From assembly GCA_025350445.1 (NCBI GenBank), contig JANXXV010000672.1:1-10972 (forward strand): DNA of 10,972 nt, in the 5' to 3' direction. The notes beneath the pieces were generated by a model. That model had not been told where the DNA came from and did no database searches. It saw nothing but the letters and a program-made list of their open reading frames with translations. How positions within the stretch are numbered: position 1 is the first letter of the stretch; the number at the start of each line of letters is the position of its first letter. The position numbers and the translations under genes were made by a program. Positions 1 through 6,133 of the stretch are shown here, piece after piece. Origin of the DNA: Bryobacteraceae bacterium (GTDB taxonomy: Bacteria > Acidobacteriota > Terriglobia > Bryobacterales > Bryobacteraceae).

Positions 1-111
1 CGATCCATCCGCTATCCGGCTTTGCCGGACTCGCGCGCCTTGCTCGGCGTCCTGGGTCTTCGCTATACCCTGGGATCCGAGCCCTGCTACGTTTGCGTCG
101 TTGATTTTCAT
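1..111 (-). CDS. flgM: Probable FlgM, anti-sigma-28 factor (N-terminus only, cut by window edge)
   Basis: Reading leftward from the ATG at 111-109, 37 codons stay open to the window edge. The protein begins MKINDANVAGLGSQGIAKTQ and continues with a Gln/Arg/Ser/Asp-rich, low-complexity stretch. This is how FlgM proteins of Acidobacteriota and related groups typically start: an MKI-N-D opening followed by a disordered region. FlgM binds the flagellar sigma factor FliA (sigma-28) in the cytoplasm and holds it inactive until the hook-basal body exports FlgM. The conserved sigma-binding helices lie in the C-terminal half, outside the window, so the call rests on the N-terminus alone. An AGAGG ribosome-binding site (complement of 121-125) sits 9 bases before the ATG. 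The HTH gene at 305-652 lies upstream on the same strand. A competing overlapping frame starting near 148 is also open to the edge but is Arg/Pro-rich and unlike any protein I recognise. Confidence 0.52.
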   Translation of the reverse strand, partial: MKINDANVAGLGSQGIAKTQDAEQGARVRQSRIADGS

Positions 112-304
112 GAAAAGATGCCTCTTTCACTACCTCTTCTACTCTCATCGGAGAATGTAGGCGGTGTATGAAAGCTTTTTTGACTTTCTTTCGAATGCTC
201 TCGGCGTCCTATGATCGGCATAGGCCTGTAGAATAAGTCGTGAATCGCCCGTCCGATTCTCAAGAAAGATTGCCAGACGGCAGATTATGACGAAGCGACC
301 GCTG

Positions 305-652
305 CTATCGCGTCAGCGGGGAAGGATTTCGAAGCCAATTGATGCACGAACGCACTACTCCGCCCGAGGTGGAAACCGGCTCGGGTGCCAAATTTCGTTC
401 GCTTTCCACCAGAGCGGCCGTCTTTGCCTTGTACAACGCCAGCAGTTCCCCTTCCGGAAATCCAATTGCGACCGCATACTGCCGGATGAAATTCGTGTTG
501 AAGACGCCACCGGGCAGCTTCTCGAATTCTTCCGATTCGATAGCGCGCAGGTAAGTTGTGCCGATCTTCGTGCTTTCCGAGATGGCCTGGAGCGATACCC
601 CGGTGCGACGACGAAGTTGCTCGAGTTGTAGAACGCTAATCATTGACGCCAC
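305..652 (-). CDS. Small stand-alone helix-turn-helix protein, RodZ N-terminal type (HTH_25-like)
   Basis: A 115-residue cytoplasmic protein. Residues about 8-70 match the HTH domain found at the N-terminus of RodZ: a helix starting LEQLRRRTGVSLQAI, then ST-KIGTTYLRAIE, then the hallmark EFEKLPGGVF-NFIRQYA. RodZ itself continues into a membrane helix and a periplasmic domain. Here only about 40 polar residues follow and no hydrophobic segment is visible, so this is not RodZ. It could be a DNA-binding regulator or a protein-interaction module. The start is read as GTG at 652 because AGGGAG lies about 8 bases upstream; an in-frame ATG at 643 would put that site too far away. It is divergent from the L,D-transpeptidase gene and could regulate the shared intergenic region or the downstream flgM-like gene, but nothing in the sequence proves this. 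Confidence 0.82.
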   Translation of the reverse strand: MASMISVLQLEQLRRRTGVSLQAISESTKIGTTYLRAIESEEFEKLPGGVFNTNFIRQYAVAIGFPEGELLALYKAKTAALVESERNLAPEPVSTSGGVVRSCINWLRNPSPLTR

Positions 653-739
653 TCTAAGACTCTCCCTGCAGTAGAATCGGCAGAATATAGAAATCTAATC
701 ACCCATGGTACACGCTGTCTAGTACCAAAGAAAGCAAAG

Positions 740-770
740 TTGACAGATTTTTTGTTTGCCTAGGTATACT
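740..770 (+). promoter_or_regulatory. Sigma-70-type promoter candidate upstream of the L,D-transpeptidase gene
   Basis: A perfect -35 hexamer TTGACA (740-745) is followed by TATACT (765-770, five of six matches to TATAAT). The spacer is 19 bases, longer than the optimal 17, so it may be weak or need an activator. Transcription would begin near 777 and give a leader of about 178 bases containing both dyads at 819-857. Confidence 0.5.
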
Positions 771-818
771 TTTTGTAATATCTGGTGGAAATGGGGGTAG
801 TGCCGAATTTTGTCGCCT

Positions 819-857
819 GTGTCTCATCTGACACGCCGTGTGTGACTCCACACGGCG
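819..857. promoter_or_regulatory. Two tandem dyads (possible operators or RNA hairpins)
   Basis: The first dyad is GTGTC (819-823), six bases, GACAC (830-834). The second is CGCCGTGTG (834-842), six bases, CACACGGCG (849-857), a perfect 9-bp inverted repeat. Both have a six-base centre and share the outline GTGT-N8-ACAC; their centres are 19 bp apart, close to two helical turns. As DNA they could be paired operator sites; as RNA they would form consecutive hairpins in the leader of the L,D-transpeptidase message. There is no U-run after the stronger hairpin, so it is not a standard terminator. Confidence 0.5.
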
Positions 858-862
858 GCTGC

Positions 863-892
863 TTGCCTGATAACTAGCAAGTAGCTTAGAAT
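863..892 (+). promoter_or_regulatory. Second, weaker promoter candidate for the L,D-transpeptidase gene
   Basis: TTGCCT (863-868) and TAGAAT (887-892) are spaced 18 bases apart, with four and five of six consensus matches. Transcription would start near 899, downstream of the dyads, giving a leader of about 56 bases. If real, the dyads at 819-857 would lie just upstream of the promoter, in activator position. Confidence 0.35.
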
Positions 893-954
893 CAATGTAT
901 TGCATTATGGCCACGCTCCTGCATTCTGTTTTGGCAGATAACAGGAGTCCAGTA

Positions 955-1473
955 ATGCGAATTGTTAAAATCGCCACCATCCTAATCACCGGTTCCGTGG
1001 AGGCCTTCTCTCAGCGGTCCAACGACCGCATAATCATTAGTATCCCGGACCGAAAGATTGTCTTAGTCAAAGACGGGCAGGTTGCCAGGATTTACCCGGT
1101 TGCCGTCGGCAAGCCATCCAGCCCTAGCCCTACCGGCACTTTCCAGATTGTCAGCCGCATTCAGCATCCCACTTGGTACGGACAGGGGCAGATAGTGGCC
1201 CCCGGTCCGGCGAACCCTTTGGGGACCCGTTGGATCGGGTTGAGCCAGCGCGGCTATGGCATCCACGGTACAAACAACCAGAGTTCGGTAGGTAAGGCCG
1301 TTTCGCATGGCTGTATCCGGATGAGAAAGGCGGATGTCGAGGAATTGTTCCAAATGGTGGCCATCGGCGACACCGTGGAATTGGTGGAAACCATTCCTCG
1401 GGACCTGGCGCAGATCTTCCACCCGGCGCCAATAGATGAAGCGGCCAAGGCCGCCGTGGGCGGTGCCGAATGA
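955..1473 (+). CDS. L,D-transpeptidase, YkuD family
   Basis: A 172-residue exported enzyme predicted to form 3-3 peptidoglycan cross-links or attach proteins to peptidoglycan, using a catalytic cysteine on tetrapeptide stems in the periplasm. The YkuD domain fills nearly the whole mature protein, from about residue 25 to 140. It includes the IPDRKIVLVKDG opening, the SPTGTF segment (about 58-63), His104 in GIHGTNN and the active-site motif SHGCIRM with His118, Cys120 and Arg122. There is no LysM or other wall-binding domain, so it is a minimal form. Residues 1-20 form a short N-terminal export signal. The ATG at 955 was chosen because AGGAG (943-947) lies 7 bases upstream; an in-frame ATG at 895 lacks this and would add a non-signal-like extension. 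It overlaps the next gene by ATGA, implying translational coupling. Confidence 0.93.
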   Translation: MRIVKIATILITGSVEAFSQRSNDRIIISIPDRKIVLVKDGQVARIYPVAVGKPSSPSPTGTFQIVSRIQHPTWYGQGQIVAPGPANPLGTRWIGLSQRGYGIHGTNNQSSVGKAVSHGCIRMRKADVEELFQMVAIGDTVELVETIPRDLAQIFHPAPIDEAAKAAVGGAE

Positions 1474-1685
1474 CGACGCTTGGATCGATTGTGGCCACTG
1501 GTGAGATTTTCGCGATTTTCGCTCTCTGCCTGAGCACATCGTTTGGGATTGCGTACCTGTTCTTACGGACGGTGGTGAACCTGACCGCGTACACGAAGCA
1601 GAAGGATAGCAGGGCGGCTGGATTTGTTTCGCGGCGATCGCTGGCCGCCCTTTGGCTCCGCTGCAATCACTCCGCGGGACGATGA
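1470..1685 (+). CDS. Small membrane protein of unknown function
   Basis: A 71-residue protein with one clear hydrophobic stretch (about residues 10-34, IFAIFALCLSTSFGIAYLFL) followed by a basic, polar tail; a single-pass inner-membrane topology is likely. I do not recognise a family. The case for a real gene is context: its ATG overlaps the L,D-transpeptidase stop as ATGA, and its own stop overlaps the next start as ATGA at 1682-1685. Such a double chain is unlikely by chance. It may assist or localise the transpeptidase, but nothing in the sequence shows this. The last 20 residues look like low-constraint sequence. Confidence 0.6.
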   Translation: MTTLGSIVATGEIFAIFALCLSTSFGIAYLFLRTVVNLTAYTKQKDSRAAGFVSRRSLAALWLRCNHSAGR

Positions 1686-2071
1686 GATTGCAATTTAAGA
1701 CAATCGCTATGAAACTGATGCCGGCCATCTGCGTTCTGTTGGGCATCGCCAGCGCTTCGGCCCAGCCGGGGCGTCCGCCAAACCGCATGCTGTGGCATTG
1801 GTTTTCGAACGGAGACGTACGTTTTGTGCAACCGCGGCAGGCGGGCGTCGCGTTTCACGCCTTGAGCATCGCGCTTAAAGGAGACAGCGCCCCCATCCCG
1901 TATCCGCGCAGATCTCCGATGCCGCTGGCGCCGGGCGTGTATCGCATGGCGGTCGTCCGTATTGAAATATTCAGGCCCGGCTACACGCCCGCCCAATTGT
2001 CGGAGTGCGCGCGGACGATTCATGAGGTAGCCGCCATCATGAACGTTCCGGCAGCGTCTGGGCGAAACTGA
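1682..2071 (+). CDS. Exported protein resembling the N-terminal part of DUF3142; probably truncated
   Basis: A 129-residue protein with a signal peptide (about 10-28, ending ASASAQ). The mature part has features I associate with acidobacterial DUF3142 proteins: MLWHW, DVRFVQPRQAGVAF, a PRRSPMPL segment and VYRMAVVRIEIF. Full-length members continue with an Asp-rich QxDFDA motif and a second half containing an ALASWC-like motif. Here the frame stops just where that would begin, and no remnant is visible in the other frames before 2123. It may be a truncated, perhaps dead, gene, or a short variant. Start choice: ATG 1682 overlaps the upstream stop (ATGA); ATG 1709 would give a tighter signal peptide. 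The family call is from memory of the motif pattern and is moderate. Confidence 0.6.
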   Translation: MRLQFKTIAMKLMPAICVLLGIASASAQPGRPPNRMLWHWFSNGDVRFVQPRQAGVAFHALSIALKGDSAPIPYPRRSPMPLAPGVYRMAVVRIEIFRPGYTPAQLSECARTIHEVAAIMNVPAASGRN

Positions 2072-2109
2072 CGCCTGTCTGGGGTTAACCGCGCGGGGTT
2101 GCGCCGCCC

Positions 2110-2115
2110 TATAAT
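2110..2115 (+). promoter_or_regulatory. Perfect -10 hexamer predicting a leaderless transcript
   Basis: TATAAT at 2110-2115 overlaps one possible start (ATG 2114) and lies 7 bases before the next in-frame ATG (2123). A transcript from it would begin at about 2122-2123, that is, at the start codon. The -35 is weak: TTAACC at 2085-2090 with a 19-base spacer. Confidence 0.45.
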
Positions 2116-2122
2116 GATCCCA

Positions 2123-3196
2123 ATGCCGCCCGCGAGCCGTTGCTTAACGACAGCGGCGTTCCTGCTTACAATCACGCTGGTTTGCGCCAGCGCCCAGACC
2201 CTGGAACAAGCAGCGTCGCAATTGGCTTCGCGCGTTGCAGCCGCTGTGCAGATGAAATCCGGGCTTTCGCTTGGCATCGAGAATCTCTCTTCGCTAACGG
2301 TAACGGAAGTAGTCAGGGTGCGGGATGCGTTGCAAACGGAACTCATCCGCAGCGGTCTGCAACTGGACTCGAATTCGCTCGCCCTGATCCAAATCACCAT
2401 CTCGGAAAACCCTCGCGGCTTTCTTTTGATTAGCCGCACTCCAGTGCAGGATGGCTTCAAGACCATGATGGTCCCCTGGACCATCCGCCCAGCGCGGCCC
2501 GCCACCGCCCGCTCCGTACTGTCGAAGACACTAATCCTGGAACATTCGTCGCCCGTGCTTGACATCACCCTCACCAATAATGGAACGGAACTATGGGTAC
2601 TGGAGCCCGCCAACCTATTGCATTTCGTGAAAAGCGGCGATGCGTGGACCGCCCGCCGAACCACTGCCATCTCCCTGGCGCGTCCGCCTTCCCGGGATCC
2701 CCGGGGCCGCCTTACGCCCGATCCGAGGCTGGCCGATACCAGCTCTCCGTGGCCGCTGGATGCGAGCCATACGGTACGCTGGGCCGCGGGCCGCAACTAT
2801 TTTGTCGATGATAATGGAGGCTTCTTCTCGACCGCTACGATTGACAGTTTCGAATTCAAAGCAGGGCTGGACGGACGCACCCGCATGACGTCGCCCACGG
2901 GACAACCGATCGCAAACATAGACGACTGGGGCAGCGATGTGGCCGCCGTCCAAGGCTCCTGTGGTCAGCCGTTCTTACTTGCTGCCGCGAAGGTGGATGG
3001 CGAGGGTTTTGACAGGCTGCAGGCTTATCAGCTAACCGATTCTCAGCCAGTCCCATCCGGCGATCCGCTATCATTCCCCGGACTCCTCACCGCGCTGTGG
3101 CCGGCGGAAACTCCAGCGCAGGTCACAGCCGCCGTTTACAATCGCAAAACACAAAAATATGAGGTCTATCGCATTGCGATTTCTTGCGGTAATTAG
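2123..3196 (+). CDS. Secreted protein of unknown function, first gene of the binding-protein/two-component operon
   Basis: About 357 residues, exported: a Sec signal peptide with hydrophobic core TTAAFLLTITLVCASAQ. After it, about 100 residues look alpha/beta (TLEQAASQLASRVAAAV, then VVRVRDALQTELIRSGLQL and LIQITISENPRGFLLISR). The remaining 230 residues are rich in beta-type segments such as SPVLDITLTNNGTELWVLEP and DAWTARRTTAISL, with repeated short strand-turn units that may form a propeller. Two cysteines near the C-terminus (GSCGQP and ISCGN) could form a disulfide. I do not recognise a named family. Start: TTG 2099, ATG 2114 and ATG 2123 are all in frame; 2123 is preferred because of the TATAAT at 2110-2115. 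Its 3' end overlaps the next gene, so the two are probably co-expressed and both periplasmic. Confidence 0.75.
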   Translation: MPPASRCLTTAAFLLTITLVCASAQTLEQAASQLASRVAAAVQMKSGLSLGIENLSSLTVTEVVRVRDALQTELIRSGLQLDSNSLALIQITISENPRGFLLISRTPVQDGFKTMMVPWTIRPARPATARSVLSKTLILEHSSPVLDITLTNNGTELWVLEPANLLHFVKSGDAWTARRTTAISLARPPSRDPRGRLTPDPRLADTSSPWPLDASHTVRWAAGRNYFVDDNGGFFSTATIDSFEFKAGLDGRTRMTSPTGQPIANIDDWGSDVAAVQGSCGQPFLLAAAKVDGEGFDRLQAYQLTDSQPVPSGDPLSFPGLLTALWPAETPAQVTAAVYNRKTQKYEVYRIAISCGN

Positions 3197-4418
3197 TCTC
3201 GCGCTGGTGCTGCTACCCGCAGCCACACGGCCGCACTATGGCGGCACGCTGCGTGTACAGATGATGGATGCGCTGCCTACGCTTGAGCCCGGCGAGCCCG
3301 CGCGCGATCGCATCGCCGGCCTGATTGTGGAAACTCTGGTGGATCTGGATGACCGCGGGTTGCCGCGTCCCAAGCTGGCAGTGGCGTGGCAGCATGAGGC
3401 CGATGCCCGGCGCTGGTCCTTCACCCTTCGTCAGCGCGTGGCGTTTCACGATGGCTCATCGCTCACCGCCGCCGCGGCCGCCAGTGCGCTCTCTGCCGCG
3501 ATGAAGAACGCAACCGTTACCGCGGCAGGTTCCAATCTGATTCTTGAATTCCCAACCCCCCGCCCTGGACTTCTCGAAGATCTCGCCAATTCGCGCTATG
3601 CCATCTATAAACGGATGCCGGAAACTCCCCTCATCGGGACCGGCCCTTTCCGGTTGAATCCATGGCTTCCGGGCGCGCCGGTAATGCTGGCTGCTTTTGA
3701 AGAATATTGGGCAGGCCGGCCATACGTGGATGCCATTCACTTTGACACGCGGTACTCTTCCGTTCCCGATATCGTGGATCTGCCCGTCAACGCCAACGCG
3801 CGGACGCTAGCGGAAAAGCTGCGCATCGAAGCCTCGCCTGCTATCGAACTGTTCGCGCTGATTCTTCCCGCAGGTACGGCGCCGCAGCTCCGCGAGGCCC
3901 TTACCCTTTCGATAGACCGCGCGGCCATCGTTAACGTCCTGTTCCATAGACGAGGCGAAGCAACGGCCGCATTGTTGCCCCAGTGGCTCAGCGGTTACGC
4001 GTTTCTGTTCCCAACCGAGATGGATCTCAACCGCGCCCGGCAGCTTGCCGCCGGCATTCGTCAACCGCTGCCCCTCGGATACCCGGCTGGCGATCTGGTG
4101 GCGCGCGGCGTGGCGAACCGCATCGCGCTAAACGCCCATGACGCAGGTTTGATTGTGCAATCCACCGCGGGACCCGCTCAGGCTCGACTGGTCCGCCTGC
4201 CGATTGTGTCCGCCAGCCCCGGGCAGGCACTGTCGGAAATCGCGGCCGCCCTGGGTGCCGCCGAACAATCCGGGGATCTCTACGAATCCGAGCGCGCGCT
4301 GATCGATGCAAGCCGCATTGTGCCCATCGCGCACGTCCCGCGCCTTTACGGAATTCACACACGCGTCCGGGATTTCACTCCCGCTTGGCGCCTGGAAAAC
4401 GTTTGGATCGCGCCATGA
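3159..4418 (+). CDS. Short periplasmic solute-binding protein, family 5 (oligopeptide/nickel type), without a transporter
   Basis: A 419-residue exported protein; members are usually 500 or more. After the signal peptide it shows the family landmarks in order: HYGGTLRV (about 26-33), WSFTLRQRVAFHDG (86-99), GTGPFRL (160-166), the EEYWAGRPYVDAIHF block, LREALTLSIDRAAI (about 243-257) and a C-terminal region on LYESERALI. Such proteins bind peptides, nickel or other ligands between two lobes and hand them to an ABC permease, but no permease or ATPase gene is nearby. It overlaps the histidine kinase gene by ATGA, so a role as ligand-sensing partner of the kinase is plausible (inference). Start: ATG 3159 has no ribosome-binding site; an in-frame TTG at 3174 has GAGGT 8-9 bases upstream and gives a cleaner signal peptide starting MRFLAVISLALVLLP, so it may be the true start. 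Confidence 0.85.
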   Translation: MRSIALRFLAVISLALVLLPAATRPHYGGTLRVQMMDALPTLEPGEPARDRIAGLIVETLVDLDDRGLPRPKLAVAWQHEADARRWSFTLRQRVAFHDGSSLTAAAAASALSAAMKNATVTAAGSNLILEFPTPRPGLLEDLANSRYAIYKRMPETPLIGTGPFRLNPWLPGAPVMLAAFEEYWAGRPYVDAIHFDTRYSSVPDIVDLPVNANARTLAEKLRIEASPAIELFALILPAGTAPQLREALTLSIDRAAIVNVLFHRRGEATAALLPQWLSGYAFLFPTEMDLNRARQLAAGIRQPLPLGYPAGDLVARGVANRIALNAHDAGLIVQSTAGPAQARLVRLPIVSASPGQALSEIAAALGAAEQSGDLYESERALIDASRIVPIAHVPRLYGIHTRVRDFTPAWRLENVWIAP

Positions 4419-6133
4419 GCTTTCGAACGAAGGTGATGCTCAGCATCACCCTCACGGTTGCCATCTCGGTCTGGGCGGTCGCCTGGGTGGTATCCGCCAC
4501 CATCTCCGGAACGTTTGAAGACCGCGATCGGCAGCGCACCGCGGCACTCATTGCGCAATTCCGCCAGGAGCTCGCGCGCCGGGGTGTGGAAGTGGCGCGG
4601 CGCATTGACTCCATCGCAAAATCGCAAACCATAGCCCGCATTGCCACCGAATCCGCCGACCCTTCGCAGTATGTCAACGAGGGGCAGACGCTGGCTCAGG
4701 AACAATCGCTCGACTTCCTAGAGATTATTGCCTCCGATACCGGTATCGTCAGCTCGGCTGAGTGGCCGGCCCGCTTCGGCTACAAGCAGAGCTGGGTTGC
4801 GGCCTCATCGGGCTGGAACAATCAGCCTGCCTTCTTCCGCCAACTGGAACTGGCCGACGGCGCTGCGCTCGGTCTCTTAGTGGTGCGCACGGTCCGCGCC
4901 GGCGATGGCGTTTTGTACATCGCGGGCGGCCAGCGAATCGACAAAGACTTCCTGCAATCACTGCCGCTGGGCGAGGGCCTTGACGTTTCGCTCTACCGCG
5001 CGTTTGAACCGCCGCCGGCGCAATCCGGAATCGCCGCGCTCATCGCCGAGGCGCGAGCACAGCCGCATGAGACTACCCGCGTATTCACAGCGGAAACAGT
5101 CACCGCACTCCCGCTCACGGGCCGCGATAACGCGCCGTTGGGAGTTCTGCTGATTGCAAATTCCCGCGCGGATCTGAAGAACCTCAATTCCTATGTGAAA
5201 CGCACCGCGCTGCTGGTGGGGCTTGGCGGCATATTCGCCGGCGTACTGCTTAGCTTCTGGGCAGCCGCACGCGTCACGCGCCCGGTTCGTGAGCTGGCGG
5301 CCAGCGTCCGTGAAGTGTCCGGCGGAAAGTGGGACGCCCGCGCGCCGGTTTCGTCCAACGATGAGATCGGGCAGTTGGCGCGCGACTTCAATCACATGAC
5401 CCAGCAGTTGTTGGATACGCGTAACCGCATGATGCAGGCCGAACGCGTTGCCGCCTGGCGTGAGCTTGCCCGGCGGCTGGCTCACGAACTGAAGAATCCG
5501 CTGTTCCCATTGCAGATCACCATCGAGAATCTGCGGCGTTCGCGCCAACTTCCCCCGGCCGAATTCGACGAGATCTTTGAAGAGAGCGCCACCACGCTTC
5601 TGGCGGAGCTGGATACTCTGAAAAGAATTGTTGGCCGGTTCAGCGATTTCGCCCGCATGCCCGCGCCACAGATGGAGCCGGTGCAAATTAACGATCTGGC
5701 TCGCCAAGCCATAGGCCTTTTTGACGCGCAGTTCCACATGCCGGGGCGTCCTGAAATCGTGCCGCGACTGCAACTGGATTCCGGTCTTCCGAAAGTCTCC
5801 GCGGACCCGGAACAAATCCAGCGGCTGCTGCGCAATCTGATCGTGAACGCGCAGGATGCCATGCCGCGCGGCGGAACTATTACCATACGTACCGAGACAT
5901 TGCCGGACCGGATTGTGTTAGAAATGTGCGATACAGGTGAAGGTTTGACAACTGAAGGGTGTGAGCGTTTGTTTACGCCTTACTACACGACCAAGCAGCA
6001 CGGCACCGGACTGGGGCTTGCCATTGTGCAGTCCGTTGTCAGCGATCACGGCGGGACCATAGGTGTCACCAGTGCGGTTGGGGAAGGCTCGGCATTTCGA
6101 ATTGAATTGCCCCGCAACGGCAGCCATGAGTAA
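4415..6133 (+). CDS. Membrane-bound sensor histidine kinase, NtrY/NtrB-like class
   Basis: A 572-residue inner-membrane kinase. Layout: TM1 about 7-27; an extracytoplasmic sensor of about 235 residues with a Cache-like flavour (LDFLEIIASDTGIVSSAEWP); TM2 about 264-284; HAMP about 283-335 (TRPVRELA to NDEIGQLARDFNHM); then a HisKA domain with phospho-acceptor His357 in AHELKNPLFP, and a HATPase domain. Catalytic boxes are all present: N-box NLIVNAQDAM (474-483, Asn478), G1 DTGEGL (Asp506), F-box LFTPYYTTK and G2 GTGLGLAI (from 530). The HELKNPL-P form of the H-box is typical of kinases paired with NtrC-type regulators, matching the next gene. ATG 4415 is chosen because it overlaps the binding-protein stop (ATGA); an in-frame ATG at 4385 is less likely. 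It overlaps the regulator gene by 8 bases. Confidence 0.96.
   Translation: MSFRTKVMLSITLTVAISVWAVAWVVSATISGTFEDRDRQRTAALIAQFRQELARRGVEVARRIDSIAKSQTIARIATESADPSQYVNEGQTLAQEQSLDFLEIIASDTGIVSSAEWPARFGYKQSWVAASSGWNNQPAFFRQLELADGAALGLLVVRTVRAGDGVLYIAGGQRIDKDFLQSLPLGEGLDVSLYRAFEPPPAQSGIAALIAEARAQPHETTRVFTAETVTALPLTGRDNAPLGVLLIANSRADLKNLNSYVKRTALLVGLGGIFAGVLLSFWAAARVTRPVRELAASVREVSGGKWDARAPVSSNDEIGQLARDFNHMTQQLLDTRNRMMQAERVAAWRELARRLAHELKNPLFPLQITIENLRRSRQLPPAEFDEIFEESATTLLAELDTLKRIVGRFSDFARMPAPQMEPVQINDLARQAIGLFDAQFHMPGRPEIVPRLQLDSGLPKVSADPEQIQRLLRNLIVNAQDAMPRGGTITIRTETLPDRIVLEMCDTGEGLTTEGCERLFTPYYTTKQHGTGLGLAIVQSVVSDHGGTIGVTSAVGEGSAFRIELPRNGSHE

Larger units (their letters stand above)
653..954. 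other. AT-rich divergent intergenic region
   Basis: About 300 bases separate the minus-strand HTH gene from the plus-strand L,D-transpeptidase gene. The segment around 721-780 is strikingly AT-rich (18 G/C in 60 by my count), unlike the flanking genes. It holds a TTGACA/TATACT promoter candidate, two tandem dyads and a weaker second promoter, each listed separately. A 28-codon open frame (ATG 791, stop 875-877) with three cysteines lies between the first promoter and the gene. Its ribosome-binding site is poor (GGTGG only 2 bases before the ATG), so it is not called as a gene. A TATATT (complement of 684-689) could be a -10 for the HTH gene, but its -35 is weak. Confidence 0.7.

Noticed and set aside
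1..171. Plus-strand frame open from the window start to 171
   Set aside because: Its translation matches no family I know, and the opposite strand gives a recognisable FlgM-like start with a ribosome-binding site.
172..184. AAAGCTTT followed by T residues as a terminator
   Set aside because: The palindrome has no loop-forming centre and the GC content of the stem is too low for an intrinsic terminator.
212..219. GCCGATCA on the minus strand, resembling a sigma-28 -10 box upstream of the FlgM-like gene
   Set aside because: No TAAA-like -35 box at 15-16 bases; only half of the promoter matches.
1063..1788. Long minus-strand open frame across the L,D-transpeptidase gene
   Set aside because: Shadow of the coding strand; no recognisable domain, while the plus strand has the full YkuD motif and a good ribosome-binding site.
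2222..2240. TGGC...TTGC arrangement resembling a sigma-54 promoter
   Set aside because: The GG to GC distance is one base too long and it lies inside a coding region.
4958..5815. 285-codon minus-strand open frame opposite the histidine kinase gene
   Set aside because: The plus strand encodes complete kinase motifs; the antisense frame is a GC-codon shadow without start signals.
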